A DNA stretch of 64,000 bases from an uncultured Campylobacter sp. (GCF_938041645.1 NZ_CALIST010000014.1:1-64000); one strand, 5' to 3'; positions 25,466-34,890 are shown, counted from the stretch's first letter. Notes: generated by a model not told the origin, from the letters alone. Numbers and translations are program-made.

Positions 25466-26429
25466 TTTTGGCACTCCTTTTTAGAAGTAGGGCAAAGATC
25501 GGGCTTCCGATGAGAGCGGATAGAATTCCTAAAGGAATTTCGGCGCTACTTAGCGAGCGAGATAGATCGTCGATTGCCAGCATAAAGATCGCTCCTGCGA
25601 TGAAGCAGGCAGGCATTAGCTTCACGTGGTCGCTGCCTGCGATGAGCCTGGTGGCGTGCGGCACTACAAGACCTACCCAGCCGATATTTCCGCTGACGCT
25701 AACTTGTACGGCGATCAGAGCAGTGCAAAGCGCTAGGATCGTGCAGCGCAGAAACTTAACATCCACGCCTAGCACGCGCAAATCATCATCATTTAGACTG
25801 AGTAGATTAAACCGCCATCTCAGCGCGATTAAGACTGCAGAAGCGGGCAGGGCGATCGCGCACATCAAAATTACTTTATCATATCCTGCGCTTACGAAGC
25901 TTCCTAGTAGCCAAAAAACGATATTAGGCAGTACTTCCTCATCGTCTGCCAGATACTGCACCAAGCTCGTAAGTGCGGCAAATACGCCGTTAATGACTAT
26001 ACCTGCTAAAATGAGTGAAAAAATATCAGCGCGTGCTACGAATTTTGCCAAAAGATAGAGTAAAAATAGCGCCGCAAGTCCGAAGCAAAATGCAAAACCC
26101 GCAAGCCATAAGCCGCTCAATCCTAGCAAGATACAAAGCGCGCCGCCGAATGCTGCTGCGGTGCTAACGCCTACGATGTGCGGGCCAACGAGCGGGTTTT
26201 TAAATACCGCCTGTAAGCTCAAACCCGCGATAGCAAGCGCTCCACCGCAAAGGCTGGAGAGTAGAATGCGCGGAATTCTAACATCCAGCATCACACTTTT
26301 GGCGGCTTCATCGCCACCTCCGCTAAAGAGAATTTTAAAAATTTCTTCTAGTGGGATATGAAACTGCCCGCTAGCGAGCGAGATTAGCGCCAGCACTACC
26401 CAAAAAAGAAGTAGGATTAGGTTCAGCAT
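25449..26429 (-). CDS. ABC importer permease of the FecCD family
   Basis: A 326-residue permease with about nine to ten membrane segments. Family landmarks are LASGQFHIPLEEIF at the start, RIPRILLSSLCGGALAIAGLSLQAVFKNPL-VGPHIVGVS (about 50-90), GNIGWVGLVVPHATRLIAGSDH and the ending IPLGILSALIGSPIFALLL. Its ATG overlaps the TAA of the binding-protein gene (TAATG). It transports the substrate delivered by the binding protein at 26429-27475. Confidence 0.92.
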   Translation of the reverse strand: MLNLILLLFWVVLALISLASGQFHIPLEEIFKILFSGGGDEAAKSVMLDVRIPRILLSSLCGGALAIAGLSLQAVFKNPLVGPHIVGVSTAAAFGGALCILLGLSGLWLAGFAFCFGLAALFLLYLLAKFVARADIFSLILAGIVINGVFAALTSLVQYLADDEEVLPNIVFWLLGSFVSAGYDKVILMCAIALPASAVLIALRWRFNLLSLNDDDLRVLGVDVKFLRCTILALCTALIAVQVSVSGNIGWVGLVVPHATRLIAGSDHVKLMPACFIAGAIFMLAIDDLSRSLSSAEIPLGILSALIGSPIFALLLKRSAKNAKSN

Positions 26430-27475
26430 TATTTTTGATATTTGACGCGGTAAAATTTCTCGTAGAATTCCTCTACTTTTTTATCAAAGTTTGCGTCCTT
26501 AAAATTTTGCGGATAAAGTTTCATCGCAAGCCATTCCTCACCAAGCGCCATCGCTTCAGCAGTCGGATGCCCCCAGGCTTTAACGAATTCAGGCATTAGA
26601 TAAATTCTATCCTCTTTCACGGCGCTAAGACCTTTTAGCGCAGGGTTCGCCTTAAGTTCGGCAGGTACTTGAGGATAGCGATTTTGTACTAAGATAATCT
26701 GCGGATTCCATGCTAAAATTTGCTCCGGCGAAACCTGTTTGTAGCCCTTTATATCTGCAGCGGCGACGTTTGTCGCACCCGCTCTTGCTAGCATTACGCC
26801 AGTATATTTGCCACTACCGTAGGTCGTAAGATCGGGATTCGCCATATAAACTCTAGGTCTTTTATCTACGATAAAATTGCTAAATTTGGCATTTAAATCA
26901 GCTTGTGATTTTTTAACGAAATCTATTAGTTCAGCGGCATCCTTTTCGTGATTGCTTAGTTCGCCTAGAATTTTAACCCCCTCATAAAAGCCCTCATCGT
27001 AAGCAGCGAAGCTATCGCGCTCACCTTTAAAGGTCGGATTTAGCTTAGCTTTTTCCTCTTGTGCAGAGCTGAAAAATGAAATACCTACGACTGGGATTTT
27101 CAACTCCTCCATTTTAGCGATATATTCTTTAGGGAAGTAGTTGACCACTACGACCGCATCGGGCTTTAGACTAAGCAGAGCTTCGTAATTGACATCTTTG
27201 ATATCGCCCGGATTAGGTAGGTTTTTAAAACTTGGTGCCAAACGATTATACTCTTTGCCTAGGCGCTGCTCCCAGCTTTTTAGGATGCCTACGACCTTAT
27301 CTTGGGCGTTGATTTCGTTTAAGACATTGAGCGCTTCGTGGTGTAGCACGACGATGCGATTTACTTGATCCGGGATCGTGACCTTGCGGCCGAGCTGATC
27401 GGTAATCGTGCGATCTGCAAAAGTCAGGCTAGCGCAAAGCGCTGCGCCAAGAAGGATTGAGTGAAGTTTAAGCAT
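26429..27475 (-). CDS. Periplasmic metal-chelate binding protein (TroA/FecB type)
   Basis: This 348-residue exported binding protein has signal peptide MLKLHSILLGAALCASLTFA, then DRTITDQLGRKVTIPDQVNR-IVVLHHEALN, the usual start of class III binding proteins. A second lobe contains KGYKQVSPEQILAWNPQIIL and a C-terminal helix. It heads the operon, with TATAAT at 27525-27530 and AAGGAG before the ATG. Substrate cannot be read from sequence; iron-siderophore, haem or nickel chelates are possible, and nearness to hydrogenase and nikR genes makes nickel worth considering. A broken paralog lies upstream (27745-28778). Confidence 0.87.
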   Translation of the reverse strand: MLKLHSILLGAALCASLTFADRTITDQLGRKVTIPDQVNRIVVLHHEALNVLNEINAQDKVVGILKSWEQRLGKEYNRLAPSFKNLPNPGDIKDVNYEALLSLKPDAVVVVNYFPKEYIAKMEELKIPVVGISFFSSAQEEKAKLNPTFKGERDSFAAYDEGFYEGVKILGELSNHEKDAAELIDFVKKSQADLNAKFSNFIVDKRPRVYMANPDLTTYGSGKYTGVMLARAGATNVAAADIKGYKQVSPEQILAWNPQIILVQNRYPQVPAELKANPALKGLSAVKEDRIYLMPEFVKAWGHPTAEAMALGEEWLAMKLYPQNFKDANFDKKVEEFYEKFYRVKYQK

Positions 27476-27524
27476 TTTTTCTCCTTGAAAATTCCGCGAA
27501 AATATGCGGGATTAGAATAGCGGA

Positions 27525-27530
27525 ATTATA
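27525..27530 (-). promoter_or_regulatory. -10 box of the metal-chelate importer operon
   Basis: Perfect TATAAT on the minus strand, about 50 bases before the binding-protein ATG. The sequence further upstream is very AT-rich (ATAATTTATATAAAAATTTA), but I could not assign a Fur or NikR operator. Confidence 0.5.
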
Positions 27531-27568
27531 GCCGATCGGCATAAAATCTAGATAAATTTTTATATAAA

Positions 27569-27748
27569 TTATTTCATTTTTTCGTGGGGAATTTCAGATG
27601 CTTTCGTAGGGCAAAATTTTGTGATTTTACGCAGAATTTTGCTATAAAAATTTTTGCCCTTCTTCTCTAGGCTAATCGGATACTGCCCGATGCCCAGCGA
27701 TACCGCAAATAGCAGGACCCAGAGCAGCAGCAGGGCGGAAAATTTCAT
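27569..27748 (-). pseudogene. Stub of a second FecCD permease
   Basis: An ATG overlapping the TGA of the broken binding protein (ATGA) opens a 59-codon frame. Its first 29 residues (MKFSALLLLWVLLFAVSLGI-GQYPISLEK) align with the N-terminus of the intact permease (LLLFWVVLALISLASGQFHIPLEE). After codon 29 the likeness ends and the sequence turns into AAATTT-rich DNA. This is what remains of a second permease gene after deletion of the rest and of its ATPase. Confidence 0.65.
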
Positions 27749-28778
27749 TTATAGCTCGTGCGGTAGAATTTTTGATAAAATTCCTCCACTTTTTTGTTAA
27801 ATTCCGCTTCGTCAAAGTGCTTCGGATAGAGCTTCATCGCTAGCCACCACTCGCCAAGCGCCATGGCTTCGGCGGTCGGATAGCCCCACGCTTTGGCATA
27901 TTCGGGTATCATGTAAATTTTATCCCCTTTGACCGCGCTTAAATTTGCAAGCTGCGGGTTGGATTTGAGCTCGGCCGGCACCTGCGGGTAGCGATCCTGC
28001 ACGAAGATCATCTGCGGCGCCCACGCTAAAATTTGCTCCGGCGAAACCTGCTTGTAGCCTTTGATACTATCCGCTGCGACGTTTTGCGCGCCTGCGCGCA
28101 TAAACATTATGCCCGTGTATTTGCCGCTGCCGTAGGTCGTAAGATCGGGATTTGCCATGTAAATTTTAGGTCTTTTATCGACGATGAAGTCGCTAAATTT
28201 AGCCTTTAGCTGCTCTTACGAGGTTTTGACGAAGCTTATGAGCTCGGCGGCCTCTTTTTCACGGTTTGCGACCTTGCCAAGAAGCTCGATCCCGTCGTAA
28301 AAGCCCTCGGTGTAGGCGGCTTCGTCGTCTTTGAAGGTCGGATTTAGCTTGCCCTTATCGGCAGCGTCGCTGCGCTGAAAGCTAACGGCGACGACTGGGA
28401 TTTTGAGCTCCGTCATTTTGTCGATGTATTCTTGCGGGATGTAGTTCGTGACGATCACGACGCCCGGCTTTAGCAAAGCACCGCCTCGTAGTTGATGACC
28501 TTCAGATCGCCAGGTGTGGGCATATCTTTGAGGCTCGGCGCTAGGCGGATGTAGTTTTTGCCGAGCGACTTTTCCCACGACTCCTGCACGCCGACGACCT
28601 TATCCAGCGCGTTTAGCTCGTTGAGCGCGTTTAGGCTTTGGTGCTGAAGCACGACTATGCGCTTAACCTGATCAGGCAGCGTGACGTCGCGACCTAGCTG
28701 ATCAGTTACGACGCGATCTGCAAAAAGCGAACTCGCGCACAGCGCAAGAGCTAGCGCGAAAGAGTGAGGCTTACTCAT
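27745..28778 (-). pseudogene. Broken paralog of the metal-chelate binding protein
   Basis: The DNA encodes in pieces a protein closely similar to the intact binding protein at 26429-27475. It has a signal peptide (SFALALALCASSLFA) and start DRVVTDQLGRDVTLPDQVKR. A one-base deletion near 28471-28475 turns AVLC-LKPG into a stop. An in-frame TAA at about 28214-28216 replaces the Gln codon of KKSQADL (here KTS-stop-EQLKAKFS). The rest to YQKFYRTSYK is intact. Restoring one base gives 344 codons plus stop, against 348 in the paralog. Both lesions together argue against a sequencing slip alone. It still has a TATAAT promoter and AAGGATAG site. Confidence 0.85.
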
Positions 28779-28797
28779 TTTCTATCCTTTAATTTAG

Positions 28798-28803
28798 ATT
28801 ATA
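28798..28803 (-). promoter_or_regulatory. -10 box of the broken importer operon
   Basis: TATAAT on the minus strand about 20 bases before the pseudogene ATG, so the dead gene may still be transcribed. Confidence 0.4.
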
Positions 28804-29049
28804 TACTTCTTAATACGCCCGATTTGCGCGCTTTTTAGGCGGTTACGTTTAGAAAATATACTTTGAAATATTATAGATTTTTAATGATAAATTTTAGGTA
28901 AAAGATGAAATTTTAAAGTAGGGCAAATTTAAAAATTTACATCGTGCGCATGGGCTTCGCGTAGAATTTCGCGGTGCGATATGGAATTTGTGAAGCAAAT
29001 TTGTAAAATTTCAAGCGCTCGCGCGTAATTTTAGATTGGATTTTATGAT

Positions 29050-29817
29050 CTATTTTGCAGGCGTCGTCCATAAATTTTTATTCCAAAGCTCCGCGCCCGA
29101 AATTCCTTTAATCCTAATCCAGGCGATAAGTTCTAAAATTTCAGATAAAAGGATTATCGTGAGTACAATGTACGCTGCGGTTGCGCTACTCATTTCCGGT
29201 AGTTTAATAAACGAATTGATGATTTCTACAAGCACTAAAGATATAAAATATAACCACGCGTAAGCATAAAAAATTTTACTCTTAGTGGCTTCTCCTAAGT
29301 AGCAATATACTATTGCCGGTGCTATGGTGCCGATAATCTTAAACGCTGTAATCGTTACATACCAAATGGTAACAAATTGCGTCTCTTTAATTTCCATAGA
29401 GTGATTAAGTCCTATAGCCATAGCCGCTAAAATGCAATAGAATGCCTCCACGAAAGAACCGCCTCGCTCGTGTAAGGTATAATCTAGAGTCTCCAAGCTC
29501 ACAATATTATTATTCATAGAGTATGGTAAAAGCGAAATAAATACGATAGTCCAAAGCACTCGGGCGATAAAGTTAATTAAATACGCCCTAAAGACCTTAC
29601 TATCAGAGATACCCGAGATCATTTTGGTCGCGGAGAGCTTAAAGACCATCGAAGTAAAAATCACGGCGACGATTGCGGCTGCGGCGGCAAAAAATCCTCT
29701 CATCGTAATGTCGCGCAAAAACTCGCAACAAGCCCAAATGATCAGATAACAGCAGATCGATAAAACGCTAGAGGCTATGCCGCGAAATTTTATGGCGTCT
29801 AAAGTGTTGCGCTTCAT
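29050..29817 (-). CDS. Membrane protein, distant member of the tandem family
   Basis: A 255-residue integral membrane protein with about six hydrophobic segments. The layout (short charged start KRNTLDAIKFRGIASSVLS, DSKVFRAYLINFIARVLW in the middle, AYAWLYFISLVLVEIINSF and the ending LELIAWIRIKGISG) parallels the family at 21-24 kb, most clearly in the end resembling HLLAWSKIEKIS. I chose the ATG at 29815-29817 with AAAGG upstream; the longer frame to 29982 adds an AAATTT-derived leader. Function unknown. Confidence 0.6.
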   Translation of the reverse strand: MKRNTLDAIKFRGIASSVLSICCYLIIWACCEFLRDITMRGFFAAAAAIVAVIFTSMVFKLSATKMISGISDSKVFRAYLINFIARVLWTIVFISLLPYSMNNNIVSLETLDYTLHERGGSFVEAFYCILAAMAIGLNHSMEIKETQFVTIWYVTITAFKIIGTIAPAIVYCYLGEATKSKIFYAYAWLYFISLVLVEIINSFIKLPEMSSATAAYIVLTIILLSEILELIAWIRIKGISGAELWNKNLWTTPAK

Positions 29818-30599
29818 TTTTTGCCTTTGGATTTTAAAATTTATGGCGAAGATTATACATGCCTGGTTTTGAAATTTAGATAAATTTAGAAACTGCGTAT
29901 TGCTAAATTTTGAAATTCGCATCGAGCGCAAGAAAAAATTTGCTAAGAGCAATACAAGGGGAGGGCGTAAGTAAAATTTCAATGGAATTAATCTATTTTG
30001 CCTAAAAGATTAAATTCTAAAAGAGGGCAAATCAGGAATCTGCGAGTAAGCAGGGCAATTTAGCTTTTGCGCTAGTTAAATTATGAAATTTTTATTTTAT
30101 CCCGCACAATGTGTCTATATCTAGAACAATTGACTTTAAATTTAAAAGCTAAATGGAACGATAAGTAAGGCAGAATATAAAACCTAATGATAGAAAATTT
30201 ACATTTAATCTTTTGGGTTCTTTAGACGATATACGATAATTAGTGTTGAAAAGCGCCAAAATCCCCATAGTTTTAGATATTTTATATTGAAAACTATAAT
30301 TTTCAAGTAAAAATCTAATACAAAATTCACGCATAATTATATGAATAATTTCATGTATTTTTAACGCATTTGTTGTTTTTATTAATGGTTTTTATTAGAA
30401 GAATTTTTACATAAATCTATTTTCTATATTTGATAATTTGACGCGACTTCAAATAAAATCAGCAAGACGATGTGCTTTCTGCAAGAATTAAAATAGATAA
30501 ATATCTGAATTGGGCAAAAATGAAGTTTTTGAAGTTTTCTTATGCACGGAGTTTAAATTCGAAATATGGGAAGTTATTGCCCCTAGAAAATGCCCTCTT
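29818..30599. other. AT-rich gap between the membrane-protein gene and hypA
   Basis: No supportable gene. The part 30060-30600 is visibly poorer in GC than the rest of the window and largely lacks the AAATTT-core pattern of other gaps. A 61-codon frame at 30149-30334 has neither a good ribosome-binding site nor recognisable sequence. It may be foreign or decayed DNA downstream of the hyp operon. Confidence 0.45.
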
Positions 30600-31157
30600 T
30601 TATTCAATAACCAGGCGCATTAGATACATATCCTCGCCGTCGATTACGCTGATTTCGGAGCTTTTGCAGCGCGGACAAGAAAAATCGTTCTGCGTCAAAT
30701 CTCCGCTAAAACCGCAGTTTTTGCATTTTACGACGATTTCTTGGGTATGGATGATGAGATCCGCATTTTCGCAGACGGTGCCTGTACGAAAGACTTCGTA
30801 GCAGTTTTGCAAGTAATGTGCTTCTACGCCGCTTAGTCGCCCTATTTTTACGTGCAGCTCCCTTATCTGTGGACTTTTCGAACCAAATGCATCGTAAGAC
30901 GCCTGTGGTTTCGCATCTAAATTTTTATAAAAATCGCCGTTTTTGTCGTTCGAGTCCATATTCGCAATGCCCGTATTTTCGGTATTCTTAGTGTCTATGC
31001 CGGTATTTGCGAAATCCGTATTTTCATTGGCAGTATCGGCGATGTCGCAGCTATTTTTACCGCCCTGCTCGGCCGCGCCTTTTTTCTTCGCTTTTTCGGC
31101 GTTTAACGCCTTTTCACATAGCGCCACAAGATCCGCTACGATCGATAGTTCATGCAT
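30600..31157 (-). CDS. hypA: Hydrogenase nickel incorporation protein HypA, with insertion
   Basis: A 185-residue HypA that inserts nickel into hydrogenase together with HypB. It keeps the nickel-binding start Met-His-Glu (MHELSIV) and the zinc site Cys145, 148, 161, 164 (CKNCGF...CPRCKS). Normal HypA is about 115 residues; the extra sequence is one Asn/Asp/Thr-rich insertion at about 24-96 (TANENTDFANTGIDTKNTEN and so on) between helix 1 and the strand IRELHVKIGRLSGV. The insertion is hydrophilic and may be an exposed loop. It is the last gene of the hypBCDEA cluster on the minus strand. Confidence 0.9.
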   Translation of the reverse strand: MHELSIVADLVALCEKALNAEKAKKKGAAEQGGKNSCDIADTANENTDFANTGIDTKNTENTGIANMDSNDKNGDFYKNLDAKPQASYDAFGSKSPQIRELHVKIGRLSGVEAHYLQNCYEVFRTGTVCENADLIIHTQEIVVKCKNCGFSGDLTQNDFSCPRCKSSEISVIDGEDMYLMRLVIE

Positions 31158-31269
31158 TTTTTCCTCTAAATTTTACGGCCGCGCCGTATTATTCTATACG
31201 AAATTTTGTTGTAAATTTAAAAACGTGCTCTGAAATTTAGGCTTAAATTTGCCGAATTTGCACGCAAAT

Positions 31270-32490
31270 TTAACAAATCCTCGGCAGCAGCTCGCCTTTC
31301 GGAAGCTCCAAAAATCGCTGCGATCCGTAGGCATTTTGCAAAATCACTCGCCCTTTTGCCACATACGGAACTTGAAATTGCCCCGCCCTATTTTCTGATA
31401 CTGTGCCCGCGTCGCTCGCACCCACAGATCCATCATGTGTACTAGGTCTAGGCGTCAAAGCGCCCTTAAATTCGCCTTTGTCGTGTCCTACTTCGCGTAC
31501 CTCGCCGATGATTGCGGCATTTGCGTCAAATTCGCGCAGTATCTCAAGCGCCCTATCTGCCTCGGCACCATCTTCTACGATCGCTACGAAAGTGCCTTCG
31601 TTTGCAAGCTCGTATGGCTCAAAGCCCAGTAGCTCGCACACGCCAACTACTTCGTTGCTGATTTTGATATCCTCTTCACGCACTAAAAATTCAAGCCCGC
31701 TAGAGCTTGCAAATTCGTTCAAAACCGCGCTGAGCCCGCCGCGCGTCGCATCTCGCATCGCTTGGATCTTTACGCCTTGCAAGATCAGCTTTTCGACCGC
31801 AGCGCAAAGCGGTTTGCAGTCGCTTTGTAGCTCGCTGCTTAGCGCGATCTCGTCGCGCGCCGCGAGTATCACCGCCCCGTGCCGCCCGATGTCGCCGCTA
31901 AGAAGGATTTTTGCGCCCGCTTTGATGTTTTGAACGCGCGCAGGTCGCAAAACACGGCCGATGCCGCTAGTGTTGATGAAAATTTTATCGCATTTGCCGC
32001 GCGGCACGACCTTCGTATCTCCGCAAACGATACGAACGCCGCAGCTTCGCGCGGTGCTCGCCATCGAGTCCAGGATGCGTCGCAGCTCGCTTAAGCTAAG
32101 CCCCTCCTCGATGATGAGTGCGCAGCTTAAAAACAGCGGCTTGGCGCCCACCATCGCAAGGTCGTTGACGGTGCCGCAAACGGCGATCTTGCCGATGTCG
32201 CCGCCATTAAAAAATAGCGGTGTGACGACGAAACTATCGGTGCTGAAAGCCAGCTCGCCGCCGAAACTAGCCGCCGAATTCAAAGCAGAGTTCGCCGCGC
32301 GATCAAAACCCGCCCTGGCGTCTAAATTTAAATCGTCTAAATTTAAATTTAGTATCGCGCTGTCGTTGTTCGCGCGTAAAATTTCATTATCAAACGCCGC
32401 AAAGATCGTCTCGTTGATGAGCCTATTCATCTCCTCGCCGCCGCCGCCGTGGCTTAAAAGTATAGTTTCGTTCAAATTTTTCCTTTTCAC
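31270..32490 (-). CDS. hypE: Hydrogenase maturation protein HypE
   Basis: This 406-residue protein dehydrates the carbamoyl group on its C-terminal cysteine to a cyano ligand for the NiFe site. The PurM-like ATPase start ILLSHGGGGEEMNRLI, the GDIGKIAVCGTVNDLAMVGA region and the obligatory ending PRIC are present. Relatives have about 330-340 residues; two low-complexity additions, near 45-78 (LNLNLDDLNLDARAGFDRAA) and near 340-375 (GSVGASDAGTVSENRAG), explain the length. It receives carbamoyl from HypF and passes cyanide to the HypC-HypD complex. Confidence 0.92.
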   Translation of the reverse strand: MKRKNLNETILLSHGGGGEEMNRLINETIFAAFDNEILRANNDSAILNLNLDDLNLDARAGFDRAANSALNSAASFGGELAFSTDSFVVTPLFFNGGDIGKIAVCGTVNDLAMVGAKPLFLSCALIIEEGLSLSELRRILDSMASTARSCGVRIVCGDTKVVPRGKCDKIFINTSGIGRVLRPARVQNIKAGAKILLSGDIGRHGAVILAARDEIALSSELQSDCKPLCAAVEKLILQGVKIQAMRDATRGGLSAVLNEFASSSGLEFLVREEDIKISNEVVGVCELLGFEPYELANEGTFVAIVEDGAEADRALEILREFDANAAIIGEVREVGHDKGEFKGALTPRPSTHDGSVGASDAGTVSENRAGQFQVPYVAKGRVILQNAYGSQRFLELPKGELLPRIC

Positions 32491-32654
32491 TCGGTTTTAA
32501 ATTTATAAGCCCGTATTCCGCAGCCGAACAAGCCGTGCCGCTACGGCGCCGCGCAAAATTTTAAAGCAAATTTAGTGCAACGTTTTTCTTCGATTAAAAT
32601 TTTAAAGTACGACTTATTTTTAAAATTTACGCTCTGCGATACCGCGCGCAAAAT

Positions 32655-33752
32655 TTAGCCCGCGTTTTTGACGTCGCCGTATTTATAGTACGCCGCGCAT
32701 GCGCCTTCGCTTGAGACCATGCACGATCCTATCGGGTTTTGCGGCGTGCAGTGCTTGCCGAAAACCTTGCAATCATAGGGGCTTTTTTTGCCGCGCAAAA
32801 TTTCGCCGCAGATACAGGCCTTGCTCTCGGGAGCGCTCTGTACGCTGCAATCAAACTGCACCCTGGCATCCAGCGCCGCGTACTGCGGGCGTAACTTCAT
32901 GCCACTTTTTGGAATTTCGCCGAGCCCTCTCCACGAAAAATCATAAATTTCAAAATATTTATCTATTAAATTTTGCGCTTTTTGGTTGCCGTCCTCTTTT
33001 ACGACGCGCTCGTATTCGTTAAAAACCTCGTAGGTGCCGGCGTTTTGCTGCTCCACCAAATTTAACACGCCCGCCATTATATCAAGCGGCTCAAATCCGC
33101 TTACGGCGATCGGTTTTTTGTAATCCCGCGCAATGCTCTCGTAGGCTTTCGCGCCGGTGATCACACTTACGTGGCTAGGCCCCAAAAACGCGTCTATTTG
33201 CACGTCTGCGTCGTCTAAGATCGCTCGCACGGGCGCGGGCACCGTGACGTGGTTGATATGAAAAAAGAGATTTTTTAGCCCCAAGCTTAGCGCCTTATCG
33301 ATCAGCACGGCGCTCATCGGCGTCGTCGTCTCAAAGCCGATCGCAAAAAATATCACCGTTTTTTGCGGATTTTCCTGCGCGATCTTTATGCAATCAAGCG
33401 GGCTATAAAGCGCTCTGATGTCGTGCCCCTCGCTGCGCAGCTTCTGTAAGCTTGTGCGAGAGCCAGGAACCCGCAGCATGTCTGCTAGAGTGCAAAAAAT
33501 ACTCTGCGGCATCGCGGCGAGCTTGATCGCCTCGTCGATGCGACTGCGCGGCATCACGCACACCGGACAGCCGGGGCCGTGGATAAATTTGATATTTTCG
33601 CCGACCAGACTCGGAAGGCCGAATTTCATGATCGAGTGCGTGTGCCCGCCGCAAATCTCCATAATGTTTAACGGCTTTTTGCTTTTAGAAATTATCAGCT
33701 TGCTAAGCGCTAAAATCAGCTCCTTATCCCTAAAATCCTTGATTAGATCCAT
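32655..33752 (-). CDS. hypD: Hydrogenase maturation protein HypD
   Basis: This 365-residue iron-sulfur scaffold builds the Fe(CN)2CO group with HypC. It has MEICGGHTHSIMKFGLPSL (the CGGHTH motif), HGPGCPVCVMP, GFETTTP and the C-terminal cysteine-rich region CICGEILRGKKSPYDCKVFG...CTPQNPIGSCMVSSEGAC that binds the 4Fe-4S cluster. Length is normal, with no insertion. It follows hypC closely on the minus strand. Confidence 0.95.
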   Translation of the reverse strand: MDLIKDFRDKELILALSKLIISKSKKPLNIMEICGGHTHSIMKFGLPSLVGENIKFIHGPGCPVCVMPRSRIDEAIKLAAMPQSIFCTLADMLRVPGSRTSLQKLRSEGHDIRALYSPLDCIKIAQENPQKTVIFFAIGFETTTPMSAVLIDKALSLGLKNLFFHINHVTVPAPVRAILDDADVQIDAFLGPSHVSVITGAKAYESIARDYKKPIAVSGFEPLDIMAGVLNLVEQQNAGTYEVFNEYERVVKEDGNQKAQNLIDKYFEIYDFSWRGLGEIPKSGMKLRPQYAALDARVQFDCSVQSAPESKACICGEILRGKKSPYDCKVFGKHCTPQNPIGSCMVSSEGACAAYYKYGDVKNAG

Positions 33753-33787
33753 TATTTACCTTAAATTTTACGGGTTTGCAAGCCGTT

Positions 33788-34069
33788 TTAATTCTCTGTG
33801 CCGGCTCTCGGCTCTATGCTTTCATACACCAAGCCCTCTTCCGCCTTCATCTGCTTTGCGATCTGCTCGTAAATTTCGATACTCTCCTTCGCTCGCTGCG
33901 TATCGATCTTCTCCATCGCAAAGCCCACGTGGATCAGCACGTACTCCCCGACTTCCGCGGGCTCGGGAAGCAGATCCAAGCTCACGCCGCGGCGCACGCC
34001 CAGAGTCTCCACAGTCGCGAAATTATTTTCGTCGATCGAGATGATTTTTGAAGGGATTGAAAGGCACAT
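33788..34069 (-). CDS. hypC: Hydrogenase maturation chaperone HypC
   Basis: A 93-residue chaperone that carries the iron centre to the hydrogenase large subunit. I place the start at the ATG 34067-34069, giving MCLSIPSK with the obligatory second-position Cys; a longer frame to 34108 would bury it. The ATG overlaps the hypB stop (TAATG). GVRRGVSLDLLPE-PAEVGEYVLIHVGFAMEKID is the conserved body of the family. Confidence 0.94.
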   Translation of the reverse strand: MCLSIPSKIISIDENNFATVETLGVRRGVSLDLLPEPAEVGEYVLIHVGFAMEKIDTQRAKESIEIYEQIAKQMKAEEGLVYESIEPRAGTEN

Positions 34070-34890
34070 TAACGAAATTCCTTCTTGTATTGTAGGAATT
34101 TCAGCCATTTCTCCACGCCCTCTCCGCTTTTACTATCAAGAGCGATGACATCGGCTTTCGGATTGAGCTTGTGCACTTCGCGCACCACCACCTCCATATC
34201 GAAGTCAAAATGCGGTAGCAGCGCGGTTTTAGTGATTACGACGCAGTCTGCGCGGCGAAATATCACCGGATATTTTGCGATTTTATCGCTACCCTCGGGC
34301 ACGCTTAGAAGCACTACGTTCAGGTGCGCGCCTACGTCAAATGCCGCAGGGCAGACGAGGTTTCCGACGTTTTCTATGAAAACTAGATCCAAGCCTTTCG
34401 TATCGATGTGATGAAGCCCCTCGTGAACCATAAAGGCATCCAGATGGCAGGTCTCGCCGGTGCTGATCTGATGGGCCTGCGCGCCCGCTTTTATGATGCG
34501 ATCGGCGTCGCGGTTGGTTTCCAGATCGCCCTCAATGACGCCGATTTTAAATTTGCCGCTTTTGATAGTCGCCTCAAGTAGCGTCGTCTTGCCGCTACCG
34601 GGGCTCGACATCAAATTTAAGCATAAAATTTTATCCTCGTCAAAATGGGCTCTGTTGTGAGCGGCCTCCTCGTCGTTGGCGCTTAAAATTTTACTCATCA
34701 CCTCGATCGTCTTGGCGTCGCTAATAGCGACATTTGCGTGGACGTGATCGTGCGCGTCGTGCTCATGATCGATCCCCGCCTCGTGCATATGAGCGTGGGA
34801 GTGGACGGTGCCGTCCGCGTGGGTGTGGAGATGCTCGTGCGAATGAGCGTCATGAGTATGGCCTACTGAACAGCCACAATCTTTACACAT
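34069..34890 (-). CDS. hypB: Hydrogenase/urease-type nickel GTPase HypB
   Basis: This 273-residue GTPase delivers nickel with HypA. The start MCKDCGCSVGHTH carries the CxxCGC nickel site. It is followed by a His-rich stretch to about residue 52 (HDAHSHEHLHTHADGTVHSH and further) likely to store nickel. The G domain has P-loop SSPGSGKTTLLEATI, GDLETNRDADRI, metal site CHLDAFMVH and ENVGNLVCPA. First gene of the hypBCDEA operon; its ATG lies beside a 750-base gap that must hold the promoter. Confidence 0.95.
   Translation of the reverse strand: MCKDCGCSVGHTHDAHSHEHLHTHADGTVHSHAHMHEAGIDHEHDAHDHVHANVAISDAKTIEVMSKILSANDEEAAHNRAHFDEDKILCLNLMSSPGSGKTTLLEATIKSGKFKIGVIEGDLETNRDADRIIKAGAQAHQISTGETCHLDAFMVHEGLHHIDTKGLDLVFIENVGNLVCPAAFDVGAHLNVVLLSVPEGSDKIAKYPVIFRRADCVVITKTALLPHFDFDMEVVVREVHKLNPKADVIALDSKSGEGVEKWLKFLQYKKEFR

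Noticed and set aside
27476..27600. Fur box upstream of the importer operon
   Set aside because: The region is AT-rich, but no acceptable match to a paired GATAAT-type operator could be found by eye.
30149..30334. 61-codon minus-strand frame in the AT-rich gap
   Set aside because: Low-GC DNA with weak start context; the protein has no recognisable feature.
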